The position numbers and the translations under genes are program-made. Source: Auanema rhodensis (Eukaryota > Nematoda > Chromadorea > Rhabditida > Rhabditidae). From it: a DNA stretch of 64,000 nt. The stretch covers positions 20,220,501 through 20,284,500 of the forward strand of contig OZ059899.1 of assembly GCA_964057225.1 (NCBI GenBank), written 5' to 3'. Under the pieces are notes generated by a model. That model saw only the letters and a program-made list of their open reading frames with translations. It was not told the origin of the DNA and did no database searches. Below are positions 1 to 12,149 of the stretch, in pieces. The stretch's first letter is position 1; every line of letters starts with the position of its first letter.

Positions 1-74
1 AAGAGATGCGGTTATCAAAATTAGATTTCCCATGTCCATATTAGTCTAAAAACAAATTTTTATTGATATTGGTG

Positions 75-87
75 CATGGTAACCATG
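75..87. other. GGTAACC-centred near-palindrome (first copy; one per monomer)
   Basis: The 13-base 'catggtaaccatg' is a perfect inverted repeat around a single central base, at monomer positions 71-83. It persists in nearly all copies, including the A type, where the base before it changes (ggttcatgg). I noticed only two broken copies, 'catgttaacc' near 26,653 and 'catgctaacc' near 49,357. It could be a binding site for a dimeric protein, but no specific factor can be named from this. Confidence 0.6.
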
Positions 88-99
88 ACTTTGAATTTT

Positions 100-168
100 A
101 CGTGAACTTTAATTTATGCTAATTAAATGTACACGTGATGTGCACTTGGTATGTAACTCGCTTCACGT
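100..168. other. Three evenly spaced ACGT cores (first copy; one set per monomer)
   Basis: ACGT cores start at 100, 133 and 165 here (monomer positions 96, 129 and 161). The second and third are CACGTG, the core bound by bHLH proteins in many eukaryotes and by bZIP proteins in plants (G-box). The third sits in the perfect ten-base palindrome TTCACGTGAA, and the first in the closely similar TTTACGTGAA. The 33- and 32-bp spacings are close to three turns of B-DNA. The second core is lost in E (cacgcg) and I (caagtg) types. The third is almost invariant. Protein binding is a hypothesis. Confidence 0.55.
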
Positions 169-2292
169 GAAAGATAAAAAGATGCGGTTTTTAAAATTAG
201 ATTCCCCATGTCCATATTAGTCTAAAAACAATTTTTTACTGATATTGGTGCATGGTAACCATGACTTTGAAATTTACGTGAACTTTTATTTATGCTAATT
301 AAACGTACACGTGGTGTGCACTCGGTATGTAACTCGCTTCACGTGAAAGATAAAGAGATGCGGTTTTTAAAATTAGATTCCCCATGTCCATATTAGTCTA
401 AAAACAATTTTTTACTGATATTGGTGCATGGTAACCATGATTTTGAAATTTACGTGAACTTTAATTTATGCTAATTAAACGTACACGTGGTGTGCACTCG
501 GTATGTAACTCGCTTCACGTGAAAGATAAAGAGATGCGGTTTTTAAAATTAGATTCCCCATGTCCATATTAGTCTAAAAACAATTTTTTACTGATATTGG
601 TGCATGGTAACCATGATTTTGAAATTTACGTGAACTTTAATTTATGCTAATTAAACGTACACGTGGTGTGCACTCGGTATGTAACTCGCTTCACGTGAAA
701 GATAAAGAGATGCGGTTTTCAAAATTAGATTCCCCATGTCCATATTAGTCTAAAAACAAATTTTTATTGATATTGGTGCATGGTAACCATGACTTTGAAA
801 TTTACGTGAACTTTAATTTATGCTAATTAAATGTACACGTGGTGTGCACTCGGTATGTAACTCGCTTCACGTGAAAGATAAAGAGATGCGGTTATCAAAA
901 TTAGATTTCCCATGTCCATATTAGTCTAAAAACAAATTTTTATTGATATTGGTGCATGGTAACCATGACTTTGAATTTTACGTGAACTTTAATTTATGCT
1001 AATTAAATGTACACGTGATGTGCACTTGGTATGTAACTCGCTTCACGTGAAAGATAAAAAGATGCGGTTTTTAAAATTAGATTTCCCATGTCCATATTAG
1101 TCTAAAAACAAATTTTTATTGATATTGGTGCATGGTAACCATGACTTTGAATTTTACGTGAACTTTAATTTATGCTAATTAAATGTACACGTGATGTGCA
1201 CTTGGTATGTAACTCGCTTCACGTGAAAGATAAAAAGATGCGGTTTTTAAAATTAGATTCCCCATGTCCATATTAGTCTAAAAACAATTTTTTACTGATA
1301 TTGGTGCATGGTAACCATGACTTTGAAATTTACGTGAACTTTTATTTATGCTAATTAAACGTACACGTGGTGTGCACTCGGTATGTAACTCGCTTCACGT
1401 GAAAGATAAAGAGATGCGGTTTTTAAAATTAGATTCCCCATGTCCATATTAGTCTAAAAACAATTTTTTACTGATATTGGTGCATGGTAACCATGACTTT
1501 GAACTTTACGTGAACTTTTATTTATGCTACATAAATGTACACGTGATGTGCACTTGGTATGTAACTCGCTTCACGTGAAAGATAAAAAGATGCGGTTTTT
1601 AAAATTAGATTCCCCATGTCCATATTAGTCTAAAAACAATTTTTTACTGATATTGGTGCATGGTAACCATGACTTTGAACTTTACGTGAACTTTTATTTA
1701 TGCTAATTAAACGTACACGTGGTGTGCACTCGGTATGTAACTCGCTTCACGTGAAAGATAAAGAGATGCGGTTTTTAAAATTAGATTCCCCATGTCCATA
1801 TTAGTCTAAAAACAATTTTTTACTGATATTGGTGCATGGTAACCATGATTTTGAAATTTACGTGAACTTTTATTTATGCTAATTAAACGTACACGTGGTG
1901 TGCACTCGGTATGTAACTCGCTTCACGTGAAAGATAAAGAGATGCGGTTTTTAAAATTAGATTCCCCATGTCCATATTAGTCTAAAAACAATTTTTTACT
2001 GATATTGGTGCATGGTAACCATGATTTTGAAATTTACGTGAACTTTAATTTATGCTAATTAAACGTACACGTGATGTGCACTTGGTATGTAACTCGCTTC
2101 ACGTGAAAGATAAAGAGATGCGGTTTTTAAAATTAGATTCCCCATGTCCATATTAGTCTAAAAACAAATTTTTATTGATATTGGTGCATGGTAACCATGA
2201 CTTTGAACTTTACGTGAACTTTTATTTATGCTAATTAAACGTACACGTGGTGTGCACTCGGTATGTAACTCGCTTCACGTGAAAGATAAAGA

Positions 2293-4756
2293 GATGCGGT
2301 TTTTAAAATTAGATTCCCCATGTCCATATTAGTCTAAAAACAAATTTTTATTGATATTGGTGCATGGTAACCATGACTTTGAACTTTACGTGAACTTTAA
2401 TTTATGCTAATTAAACGTACACGTGGTGTGCACTCGGTATGTAACTCGCTTCACGTGTAAGATAAAGAGATGCGGTTTTCAAAATTAGATTCCCCATGTC
2501 CATATTAGTCTAAAAACAATTTTTTACTGATATTGGTGCATGGTAACCATGACTTTGAAATTTACGTGAACTTTTATTTATGCTAATTAAACGTACACGT
2601 GGTGTGCACTCGGTATGTAACTCGCTTCACGTGAAAGATAAAGAGATGCGGTTTTTAAAATTAGATTCCCCATGTCCATATTAGTCTAAAAACAATTTTT
2701 TACTGATATTGGTGCATGGTAACCATGACTTTGAACTTTACGTGAACTTTTATTTATGCTACATAAATGTACACGTGATGTGCACTTGGTATGTAACTCG
2801 CTTCACGTGAAAGATAAAAAGATGCGGTTTTTAAAATTAGATTCCCCATGTTCATATTAGTCTAAAAACAAATTTTTATTGATATTGGTGCATGGTAACC
2901 ATGACTTTGAAATTTACGTGAACTTTAATTTATGCTAATTAAACGTACACGTGGTGTGCACTCGGTATGTAACTCGCTTCACGTGTAAGATAAAGAGATG
3001 CGGTTTTCAAAATTAGATTCCCCATGTCCATATTAGTCTAAAAACAATTTTTTACTGATATTGGTGCATGGTAACCATGACTTTGAAATTTACGTGAACT
3101 TTTATTTATGCTAATTAAACGTACACGTGGTGTGCACTCGGTATGTAACTCGCTTCACGTGAAAGATAAAGAGATGCGGTTTTTAAAATTAGATTCCCCA
3201 TGTCCATATTAGTCTAAAAACAATTTTTTACTGATATTGGTGCATGGTAACCATGACTTTGAACTTTACGTGAACTTTTATTTATGCTACATAAATGTAC
3301 ACGTGATGTGCACTTGGTATGTAACTCGCTTCACGTGAAAGATAAAAAGATGCGGTTTTTAAAATTAGATTCCCCATGTCCATATTAGTCTAAAAACAAT
3401 TTTTTACTGATATTGGTGCATGGTAACCATGACTTTGAACTTTACGTGAACTTTTATTTATGCTAATTAAACGTACACGTGGTGTGCACTCGGTATGTAA
3501 CTCGCTTCACGTGAAAGATAAAGAGATGCGGTTTTTAAAATTAGATTCCCCATGTCCATATTAGTCTAAAAACAAATTTTTATTGATATTGGTGCATGGT
3601 AACCATGACTTTGAACTTTACGTGAACTTTAATTTATGCTAATTAAACGTACACGTGGTGTGCACTCGGTATGTAACTCGCTTCACGTGTAAGATAAAGA
3701 GATGCGGTTTTCAAAATTAGATTCCCCATGTCCATATTAGTCTAAAAACAATTTTTTACTGATATTGGTGCATGGTAACCATGACTTTGAAATTTACGTG
3801 AACTTTTATTTATGCTAATTAAACGTACACGTGGTGTGCACTCGGTATGTAACTCGCTTCACGTGAAAGATAAAGAGATGCGGTTTTTAAAATTAGATTC
3901 CCCATGTCCATATTAGTCTAAAAACAATTTTTTACTGATATTGGTGCATGGTAACCATGACTTTGAACTTTACGTGAACTTTTATTTATGCTACATAAAT
4001 GTACACGTGATGTGCACTTGGTATGTAACTCGCTTCACGTGAAAGATAAAAAGATGCGGTTTTTAAAATTAGATTCCCCATGTCCATATTAGTCTAAAAA
4101 CAAATTTTTATTGATATTGGTGCATGGTAACCATGACTTTGAAATTTACGTGAACTTTAATTTATGCTAATTAAACGTACACGTGGTGTGCACTCGGTAT
4201 GTAACTCGCTTCACGTGTAAGATAAAGAGATGCGGTTTTCAAAATTAGATTCCCCATGTCCATATTAGTCTAAAAACAATTTTTTACTGATATTGGTGCA
4301 TGGTAACCATGACTTTGAAATTTACGTGAACTTTTATTTATGCTAATTAAACGTACACGTGGTGTGCACTCGGTATGTAACTCGCTTCACGTGGAAGATA
4401 AAGAGATGCGGTTTTTAAAATTAGATTCCCCATGTCCATATTAGTCTAAAAACAATTTTTTACTGATATTGGTGCATGGTAACCATGACTTTGAACTTTA
4501 CGTGAACTTTTATTTATGCTACATAAATGTACACGTGATGTGCACTTGGTATGTAACTCGCTTCACGTGAAAGATAAAAAGATGCGGTTTTTAAAATTAG
4601 ATTCCCCATGTCCATATTAGTCTAAAAACAATTTTTTACTGATATTGGTGCATGGTAACCATGACTTTGAACTTTACGTGAACTTTTATTTATGCTAATT
4701 AAACGTACACGTGGTGTGCACTCGGTATGTAACTCGCTTCACGTGAAAGATAAAGA
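2293..4756. repeat. Tandem 7-monomer higher-order repeat, two copies of 1,232 bp
   Basis: Seven monomer types in order occupy 2,293-3,524, and the same order repeats at 3,525-4,756. Markers shared at a 1,232-bp offset include 'cacgtgtaag' ending monomers 1 and 4, 'ttttcaaaattag' plus 'cttttattt' in monomers 2 and 5, and 'gctacataaatg' in monomers 3 and 6. Copy-specific changes are few: 'catgttcat' in the fourth monomer of copy 1 (2,821) and 'cacgtggaag' ending the fifth monomer of copy 2. This points to a recent segmental duplication in register. Confidence 0.85.
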
Positions 4757-7700
4757 GATGCGGTTTTTAAAATTAGATTCCCCATGTCCATATTAGTCTA
4801 AAAACAATTTTTTACTGATATTGGTGCATGGTAACCATGATTTTGAAATTTACGTGAACTTTTATTTATGCTAATTAAACGTACACGTGGTGTGCACTCG
4901 GTATGTAACTCGCTTCACGTGAAAGATAAAGAGATGCGGTTTTTAAAATTAGATTCCCCATGTCCATATTAGTCTAAAAACAATTTTTTACTGATATTGG
5001 TGCATGGTAACCATGATTTTGAAATTTACGTGAACTTTAATTTATGCTAATTAAACGTACACGTGATGTGCACTTGGTATGTAACTCGCTTCACGTGAAA
5101 GATAAAGAGATGCGGTTTTTAAAATTAGATTCCCCATGTCCATATTAGTCTAAAAACAAATTTTTATTGATATTGGTGCATGGTAACCATGACTTTGAAC
5201 TTTACGTGAACTTTTATTTATGCTAATTAAACGTACACGTGGTGTGCACTCGGTATGTAACTCGCTTCACGTGAAAGATAAAGAGATGCGGTTTTTAAAA
5301 TTAGATTCCCCATGTCCATATTAGTCTAAAAACAAATTTTTATTGATATTGGTGCATGGTAACCATGACTTTGAACTTTACGTGAACTTTTATTTATGCT
5401 AATTAAACGTACACGTGGTGTGCACTCGGTATGTAACTCGCTTCACGTGAAAGATAAAAAGATGCGGTTTTTAAAATTAGATTCCCCATGTCCATATTAG
5501 TCTAAAAACAATTTTTTACTGATATTGGTGCATGGTAACCATGACTTTGAACTTTACGTGAACTTTTATTTATGCTAATTAAACGTACACGTGGTGTGGA
5601 CTCGGTATGTAACTCGCTTCACGTGAAAGATAAAGAGATGCGGTTTTTAAAATTAGATTCCCCATGTCCATATTAGTCTAAAAACAATTTTTTACTGATA
5701 TTGGTGCATGGTAACCATGATTTTGAAATTTACGTGAACTTTAATTTATGCTAATTAAACGTACACGTGATGTGCACTTGGTATGTAACTCGCTTCACGT
5801 GAAAGATAAAGAGATGCGGTTTTTAAAATTAGATTCCCCATGTCCATATTAGTCTAAAAACAAATTTTTATTGATATTGGTGCATGGTAACCATGACTTT
5901 GAACTTTACGTGAACTTTTATTTATGCTAATTAAACGTACACGTGGTGTGCACTCGGTATGTAACTCGCTTCACGTGAAAGATAAAGAGATGCGGTTTTT
6001 AAAATTAGATTCCCCATGTCCATATTAGTCTAAAAACAAATTTTTATTGATATTGGTGCATGGTAACCATGACTTTGAACTTTACGTGAACTTTTATTTA
6101 TGCTAATTAAACGTACACGTGGTGTGCACTCGGTATGTAACTCGCTTCACGTGAAAGATAAAGAGATGCGGTTTTTAAAATTAGACTCCCCATGTCCATA
6201 TTAGTCTAAAAACAATTTTTTACTGATATTGGTGCATGGTAACCATGATTTTGAAATTTACGTGAACTTTAATTTATGCTAATTAAACGTACACGTGGTG
6301 TGCACTCGGTATGTAACTCGCTTCACGTGAAAGATAAAGAGATGCGGTTTTTAAAATTAGATTCCCCATGTCCATATTAGTCTAAAAACAATTTTTTATT
6401 GATATTGGTGCATGGTAACCATGACTTTGAAATTTACGTGAACTTTAATTTATGCTACATAAATGTACACGTGATGTGCACTTGGTATGTAACTCGCTTC
6501 ACGTGAAAGATAAAGAGATGCGGTTTTTAAAATTAGATTCCCCATGTCCATATTAGTCTAAAAACAATTTTTTATTGATATTGGTGCATGGTAACCATGA
6601 CTTTGAAATTTACGTGAACTTTAATTTATGCTACATAAATGTACACGTGATGTGCACTTGGTATGTAACTCGCTTCACGCGAAAGATAAAGAGATGCGGT
6701 TTTTAAAATTAGATTCCCCATGTCCATATTAGTCTAAAAACAATTTTTTACTGATATTGGTGCATGGTAACCATGACTTTGAACTTTACGTGAACTTTTA
6801 TTTATGCTACATAAATGTACACGTGATGCGCACTTGGTATGTAACTCGCTTCACGTGAAAGATAAAAAGATGCGGTTTTTAAAATTAGATTCCCCATGTC
6901 CATATTAGTCTAAAAACAAATTTTTATTGATATTGGTGCATGGTAACCATGACTTTGAAATTTACGTGAACTTTAATTTATGCTAATTAAACGTACACGT
7001 GGTGTGCACTCGGTATGTAACTCGCTTCACGTGTAAGATAAAGAGATGCGGTTTTCAAAATTAGATTCCCCATGTCCATATTAGTCTAAAAACAATTTTT
7101 TACTGATATTGGTGCATGGTAACCATGACTTTGAAATTTACGTGAACTTTTATTTATGCTAATTAAACGTACACGTGGTGTGCACTCGGTATGTAACTCG
7201 CTTCACGTGGAAGATAAAGAGATGCGGTTTTTAAAATTAGATTCCCCATGTCCATATTAGTCTAAAAACAATTTTTTACTGATATTGGTGCATGGTAACC
7301 ATGACTTTGAACTTTACGTGAACTTTTATTTATGCTACATAAATGTACACGTGATGTGCACTTGGTATGTAACTCGCTTCACGTGAAAGATAAAAAGATG
7401 CGGTTTTTAAAATTAGATTCCCCATGTCCATATTAGTCTAAAAACAATTTTTTACTGATATTGGTGCATGGTAACCATGACTTTGAACTTTACGTGAACT
7501 TTTATTTATGCTAATTAAACGTACACGTGGTGTGCACTCGGTATGTAACTCGCTTCACGTGAAAGATAAAGAGATGCGGTTTTTAAAATTAGATTCCCCA
7601 TGTCCATATTAGTCTAAAAACAATTTTTTACTGATATTGGTGCATGGTAACCATGATTTTGAAATTTACGTGAACTTTTATTTATGCTAATTAAACGTAC

Positions 7701-8452
7701 ACGTGGTGTGCACTCGGTATGTAACTCGCTTCACGTGAAAGATAAAGAGATGCGGTTTTTAAAATTAGATTCCCCATGTCCATATTAGTCTAAAAACAAT
7801 TTTTTACTGATATTGGTGCATGGTAACCATGATTTTGAAATTTACGTGAACTTTAATTTATGCTAATTAAACGTACACGTGATGTGCACTTGGTATGTAA
7901 CTCGCTTCACGTGAAAGATAAAGAGATGCGGTTTTTAAAATTAGATTCCCCATGTCCATATTAGTCTAAAAACAAATTTTTATTGATATTGGTGCATGGT
8001 AACCATGACTTTGAACTTTACGTGAACTTTTATTTATGCTAATTAAACGTACACGTGGTGTGCACTCGGTATGTAACTCGCTTCACGTGAAAGATAAAGA
8101 GATGCGGTTTTTAAAATTAGATTCCCCATGTCCATATTAGTCTAAAAACAAATTTTTATTGATATTGGTGCATGGTAACCATGACTTTGAACTTTACGTG
8201 AACTTTTATTTATGCTAATTAAACGTACACGTGGTGTGCACTCGGTATGTAACTCGCTTCACGTGAAAGATAAAAAGATGCGGTTTTTAAAATTAGATTC
8301 CCCATGTCCATATTAGTCTAAAAACAATTTTTTACTGATATTGGTGCATGGTAACCATGACTTTGAACTTTACGTGAACTTTTATTTATGCTAATTAAAC
8401 GTACACGTGGTGTGGACTCGGTATGTAACTCGCTTCACGTGAAAGATAAAGA
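3877..8452. repeat. Ten-monomer block duplicated at a 2,816-bp (16-monomer) offset
   Basis: Monomers in 3,877-5,636 recur in the same order in 6,693-8,452, a shift of exactly 16 monomers. Shared rare markers include 'cacgtggaag' (ends of the monomers starting at 4,229 and 7,045), the double run of 'caaattttt...gaactttacg' copies, the 'aaaaagatg' switch after the second of these, and 'gtgtggactcgg' (monomers starting at 5,461 and 8,277). Between the copies lie the monomers at 5,637-6,692, two of which (6,341 and 6,517) are nearly identical neighbours. The right copy has private changes such as 'gatgcgcac' near 6,827. Confidence 0.8.
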
Positions 8453-11400
8453 GATGCGGTTTTTAAAATTAGATTCCCCATGTCCATATTAGTCTAAAAA
8501 CAATTTTTTACTGATATTGGTGCATGGTAACCATGATTTTGAAATTTACGTGAACTTTTATTTATGCTAATTAAACGTACACGTGGTGTGCACTCGGTAT
8601 GTAACTCGCTTCACGTGAAAGATAAAGAGATGCGGTTTTTAAAATTAGATTCCCCATGTCCATATTAGTCTAAAAACAATTTTTTACTGATATTGGTGCA
8701 TGGTAACCATGATTTTGAAATTTACGTGAACTTTAATTTATGCTAATTAAACGTACACGTGATGTGCACTTGGTATGTAACTCGCTTCACGTGAAAGATA
8801 AAGAGATGCGGTTTTTAAAATTAGATTCCCCATGTCCATATTAGTCTAAAAACAAATTTTTATTGATATTGGTGCATGGTAACCATGACTTTGAACTTTA
8901 CGTGAACTTTTATTTATGCTAATTAAACGTACACGTGGTGTGCACTCGGTATGTAACTCGCTTCACGTGAAAGATAAAGAGATGCGGTTTTTAAAATTAG
9001 ATTCCCCATGTCCATATTAGTCTAAAAACAAATTTTTATTGATATTGGTGCATGGTAACCATGACTTTGAACTTTACGTGAACTTTTATTTATGCTAATT
9101 AAACGTACACGTGGTGTGCACTCGGTATGTAACTCGCTTCACGTGAAAGATAAAGAGATGCGGTTTTTAAAATTAGATTCCCCATGTCCATATTAGTCTA
9201 AAAACAATTTTTTACTGATATTGGTGCATGGTAACCATGATTTTGAAATTTACGTGAACTTTAATTTATGCTAATTAAACGTACACGTGGTGTGCACTCG
9301 GTATGTAACTCGCTTCACGTGAAAGATAAAGAGATGCGGTTTTTAAAATTAGATTCCCCATGTCCATATTAGTCTAAAAACAATTTTTTAATGATATTGG
9401 TGCATGGTAACCATGACTTTGAACTTTACGTGAACTTTAATTTATGCTAATTAAACGTACACGTGATGTGCACTTGGTATGTAACTCGCTTCACGTGAAA
9501 GATAAAGAGATGCGGTTTTTAAAATTAGATTCCCCATGTCCATATTAGTCTAAAAACAATTTTTTATTGATATTGGTGCATGGTAACCATGACTTTGAAA
9601 TTTACGTGAACTTTAATTTATGCTACATAAATGTACACGTGATGTGCACTTGGTATGTAACTCGCTTCACGTAAAAGATAAAAAGATGCGGTTTTTAAAA
9701 TTAGATTCCCCATGTCCATATTAGTCTAAAAACAATTTTTTAATGATATTGGTGCATGGTAACCATGACTTTGAACTTTACGTGAACTTTAATTTATGCT
9801 AATTAAATGTACAAGTGATGTGCACTCGGTATGTAACTCGCTTCACGTGAAAGATAAAAAGATGCGGTTTTCAAAATTTGATTCCTCATGTCCATATTAG
9901 TCTAAAAACAAATTTTTATTGATATTGGTGCATGGTAACCATGACTTTGAAATTTACGTGAACTTTAATTTATGCTAATTAAATGTACACGTGATGTGCA
10001 CTTGGTATGTAACTCGCTTCACGTGAAAGATAAAGAGATGCAGTTCTCAAAATTAGATTCCCCATGTCCATATTAGTCAAGAAACAAATTTTTATTGATA
10101 TTGGTGCATGGTAACCATGACTTTGAAATTTACGTGAACTTTAATTTATGCTAATTAAATGTACACGTGGTGTGCACTCGGTATGTAACTCGCTTCACGT
10201 GAAAGATAAAAAGATGCGGTTTTTAAAATTAGATTCCCCATGTCCATATTAGTCTAAAAACAATTTTTTACTGATATTGGTGCATGGTAACCATGACTTT
10301 GAACTTTACGTGAACTTTTATTTATGCTAATTAAACGTACACGTGGTGTGGACTCGGTATGTAACTCGCTTCACGTGAAAGATAAAGAGATGCGGTTTTT
10401 AAAATTAGATTCCCCATGTCCATATTAGTCTAAAAACAATTTTTTACTGATATTGGTGCATGGTAACCATGATTTTGAAATTTACGTGAACTTTTATTTA
10501 TGCTAATTAAACGTACACGTGGTGTGCACTCGGTATGTAACTCGCTTCACGTGAAAGATAAAGAGATGCGGTTTTTAAAATTAGATTCCCCATGTCCATA
10601 TTAGTCTAAAAACAATTTTTTACTGATATTGGTGCATGGTAACCATGATTTTGAAATTTACGTGAACTTTAATTTATGCTAATTAAACGTACACGTGATG
10701 TGCACTTGGTATGTAACTCGCTTCACGTGAAAGATAAAGAGATGCGGTTTTTAAAATTAGATTCCCCATGTCCATATTAGTCTAAAAACAAATTTTTATT
10801 GATATTGGTGCATGGTAACCATGACTTTGAACTTTACGTGAACTTTTATTTATGCTAATTAAACGTACACGTGGTGTGCACTCGGTATGTAACTCGCTTC
10901 ACGTGAAAGATAAAGAGATGCGGTTTTTAAAATTAGATTCCCCATGTCCATATTAGTCTAAAAACAAATTTTTATTGATATTGGTGCATGGTAACCATGA
11001 CTTTGAACTTTACGTGAACTTTTATTTATGCTAATTAAACGTACACGTGGTGTGCACTCGGTATGTAACTCGCTTCACGTGAAAGATAAAGAGATGCGGT
11101 TTTTAAAATTAGATTCCCCATGTCCATATTAGTCTAAAAACAATTTTTTACTGATATTGGTGCATGGTAACCATGATTTTGAAATTTACGTGAACTTTAA
11201 TTTATGCTAATTAAACGTACACGTGGTGTGCACTCGGTATGTAACTCGCTTCACGTGAAAGATAAAAAGATGCGGTTTTTAAAATTAGATTCCCCATGTC
11301 CATATTAGTCTAAAAACAATTTTTTAATGATATTGGTGCATGGTAACCATGACTTTGAACTTTACGTGAACTTTAATTTATGCTAATTAAACGTACACGT

Positions 11401-12149
11401 GATGTGCACTTGGTATGTAACTCGCTTCACGTGAAAGATAAAGAGATGCGGTTTTTAAAATTAGATTCCCCATGTCCATATTAGTCTAAAAACAATTTTT
11501 TATTGATATTGGTGCATGGTAACCATGACTTTGAAATTTACGTGAACTTTAATTTATGCTACATAAATGTACACGTGATGTGCACTTGGTATGTAACTCG
11601 CTTCACGTAAAAGATAAAAAGATGCGGTTTTTAAAATTAGATTCCCCATGTCCATATTAGTCTAAAAACAATTTTTTAATGATATTGGTGCATGGTAACC
11701 ATGACTTTGAACTTTACGTGAACTTTAATTTATGCTAATTAAATGTACAAGTGATGTGCACTCGGTATGTAACTCGCTTCACGTGAAAGATAAAAAGATG
11801 CGGTTTTCAAAATTTGATTCCTCATGTCCATATTAGTCTAAAAACAAATTTTTTATTGATATTGGTGCATGGTAACCATGACTTTGAAATTTACGTGAAC
11901 TTTAATTTATGCTAATTAAATGTACACGTGATGTGCACTTGGTATGTAACTCGCTTCACGTGAAAGATAAAGAGATGCAGTTCTCAAAATTAGATTCCCC
12001 ATGTCCATATTAGTCAAGAAACAAATTTTTATTGATATTGGTGCATGGTAACCATGACTTTGAAATTTACGTGAACTTTAATTTATGCTAATTAAATGTA
12101 CACGTGATGTGCACTTGGTATGTAACTTGCTTCACGTGAAAGATAAAGA
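8277..12149. repeat. Tandem 11-monomer higher-order repeat (1,936 and 1,937 bp)
   Basis: The blocks 8,277-10,212 and 10,213-12,149 contain the same eleven monomer types in the same order. Shared rare markers are 'gtgtggactcgg' in the first monomer, 'ttttttaatgat' in the seventh and ninth, 'cttcacgtaaaag' in the eighth, 'acaagtgatgtgcactcgg' in the ninth, the B-type 'atttgattcctc' in the tenth and 'tagtcaagaaac' in the eleventh. The second block is one base longer because of a T insertion near 11,849-11,854. The two blocks otherwise look almost identical by eye, which indicates a young tandem duplication. Confidence 0.88.
11849..11854. other. Only net length change in the array: +1 T
   Basis: The B-type monomer starting at 11,797 has six T in 'caaattttttattg', where its sister copy 1,936 bp upstream has five. 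This moves the phase of all later monomers from 5 to 6 modulo 176. The site is a homopolymer, so replication slippage or a base-calling error are both possible. Confidence 0.85.

Larger units (their letters stand above)
5..180. repeat. First complete 176-bp monomer (reference copy)
   Basis: This is the first full copy and fixes the coordinate system. It carries the H/A-like 'ggttatc' start, 'gatttccc', 'gaattttacg', 'aaatgtac' and the linked 'gtgatgtgcacttgg' end. Its near-palindrome lies at 75-87, and its three ACGT cores start at 100, 133 and 165. A copy of the same type recurs at 885-1,060. Because 176 is not a multiple of 3, any reading frame shifts at each monomer, and stop codons recur in all frames. 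A conserved protein-coding role for the unit is therefore unlikely. Confidence 0.95.
1..11796. repeat. Zone 1 sub-array (gaactttacg / cttttattt / gctacataaatg family)
   Basis: About 67 monomers belong mainly to one subfamily. Diagnostic features are 'ggtttttaaaattag', 'acaattttttactg', 'gaactttacg' or 'atgattttg', 'cttttattt', 'aaacgtac' and the substitution 'gctacataaatg' (for example 1,413-1,588 and 2,645-2,820). Within it, monomer types recur in fixed order at 7-, 16- and 11-monomer spacings. A few copies resemble zone 2, such as those starting at 5, 709, 885, 9,861 and 10,037, so the subfamilies have exchanged material. No non-satellite sequence was seen. The right boundary is gradual and was placed at the first B/C pair that leads into zone 2. 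Confidence 0.85.

Noticed and set aside
44-57. Phased A-tract bending signal (aaaaac, aaattttt)
   Set aside because: The A/T tracts near monomer 13-16, 44-57 and 90-95 are not spaced at a consistent 10-11 bp, so a strong intrinsic bend cannot be claimed by eye.
101-127. Octamer-like 'atgctaat' and homeodomain-like TAATTA as transcription-factor sites
   Set aside because: Both recur in most monomers, but such short AT-rich words are expected in a sequence this AT-rich. There is no nearby gene, so I did not annotate them as regulatory sites.
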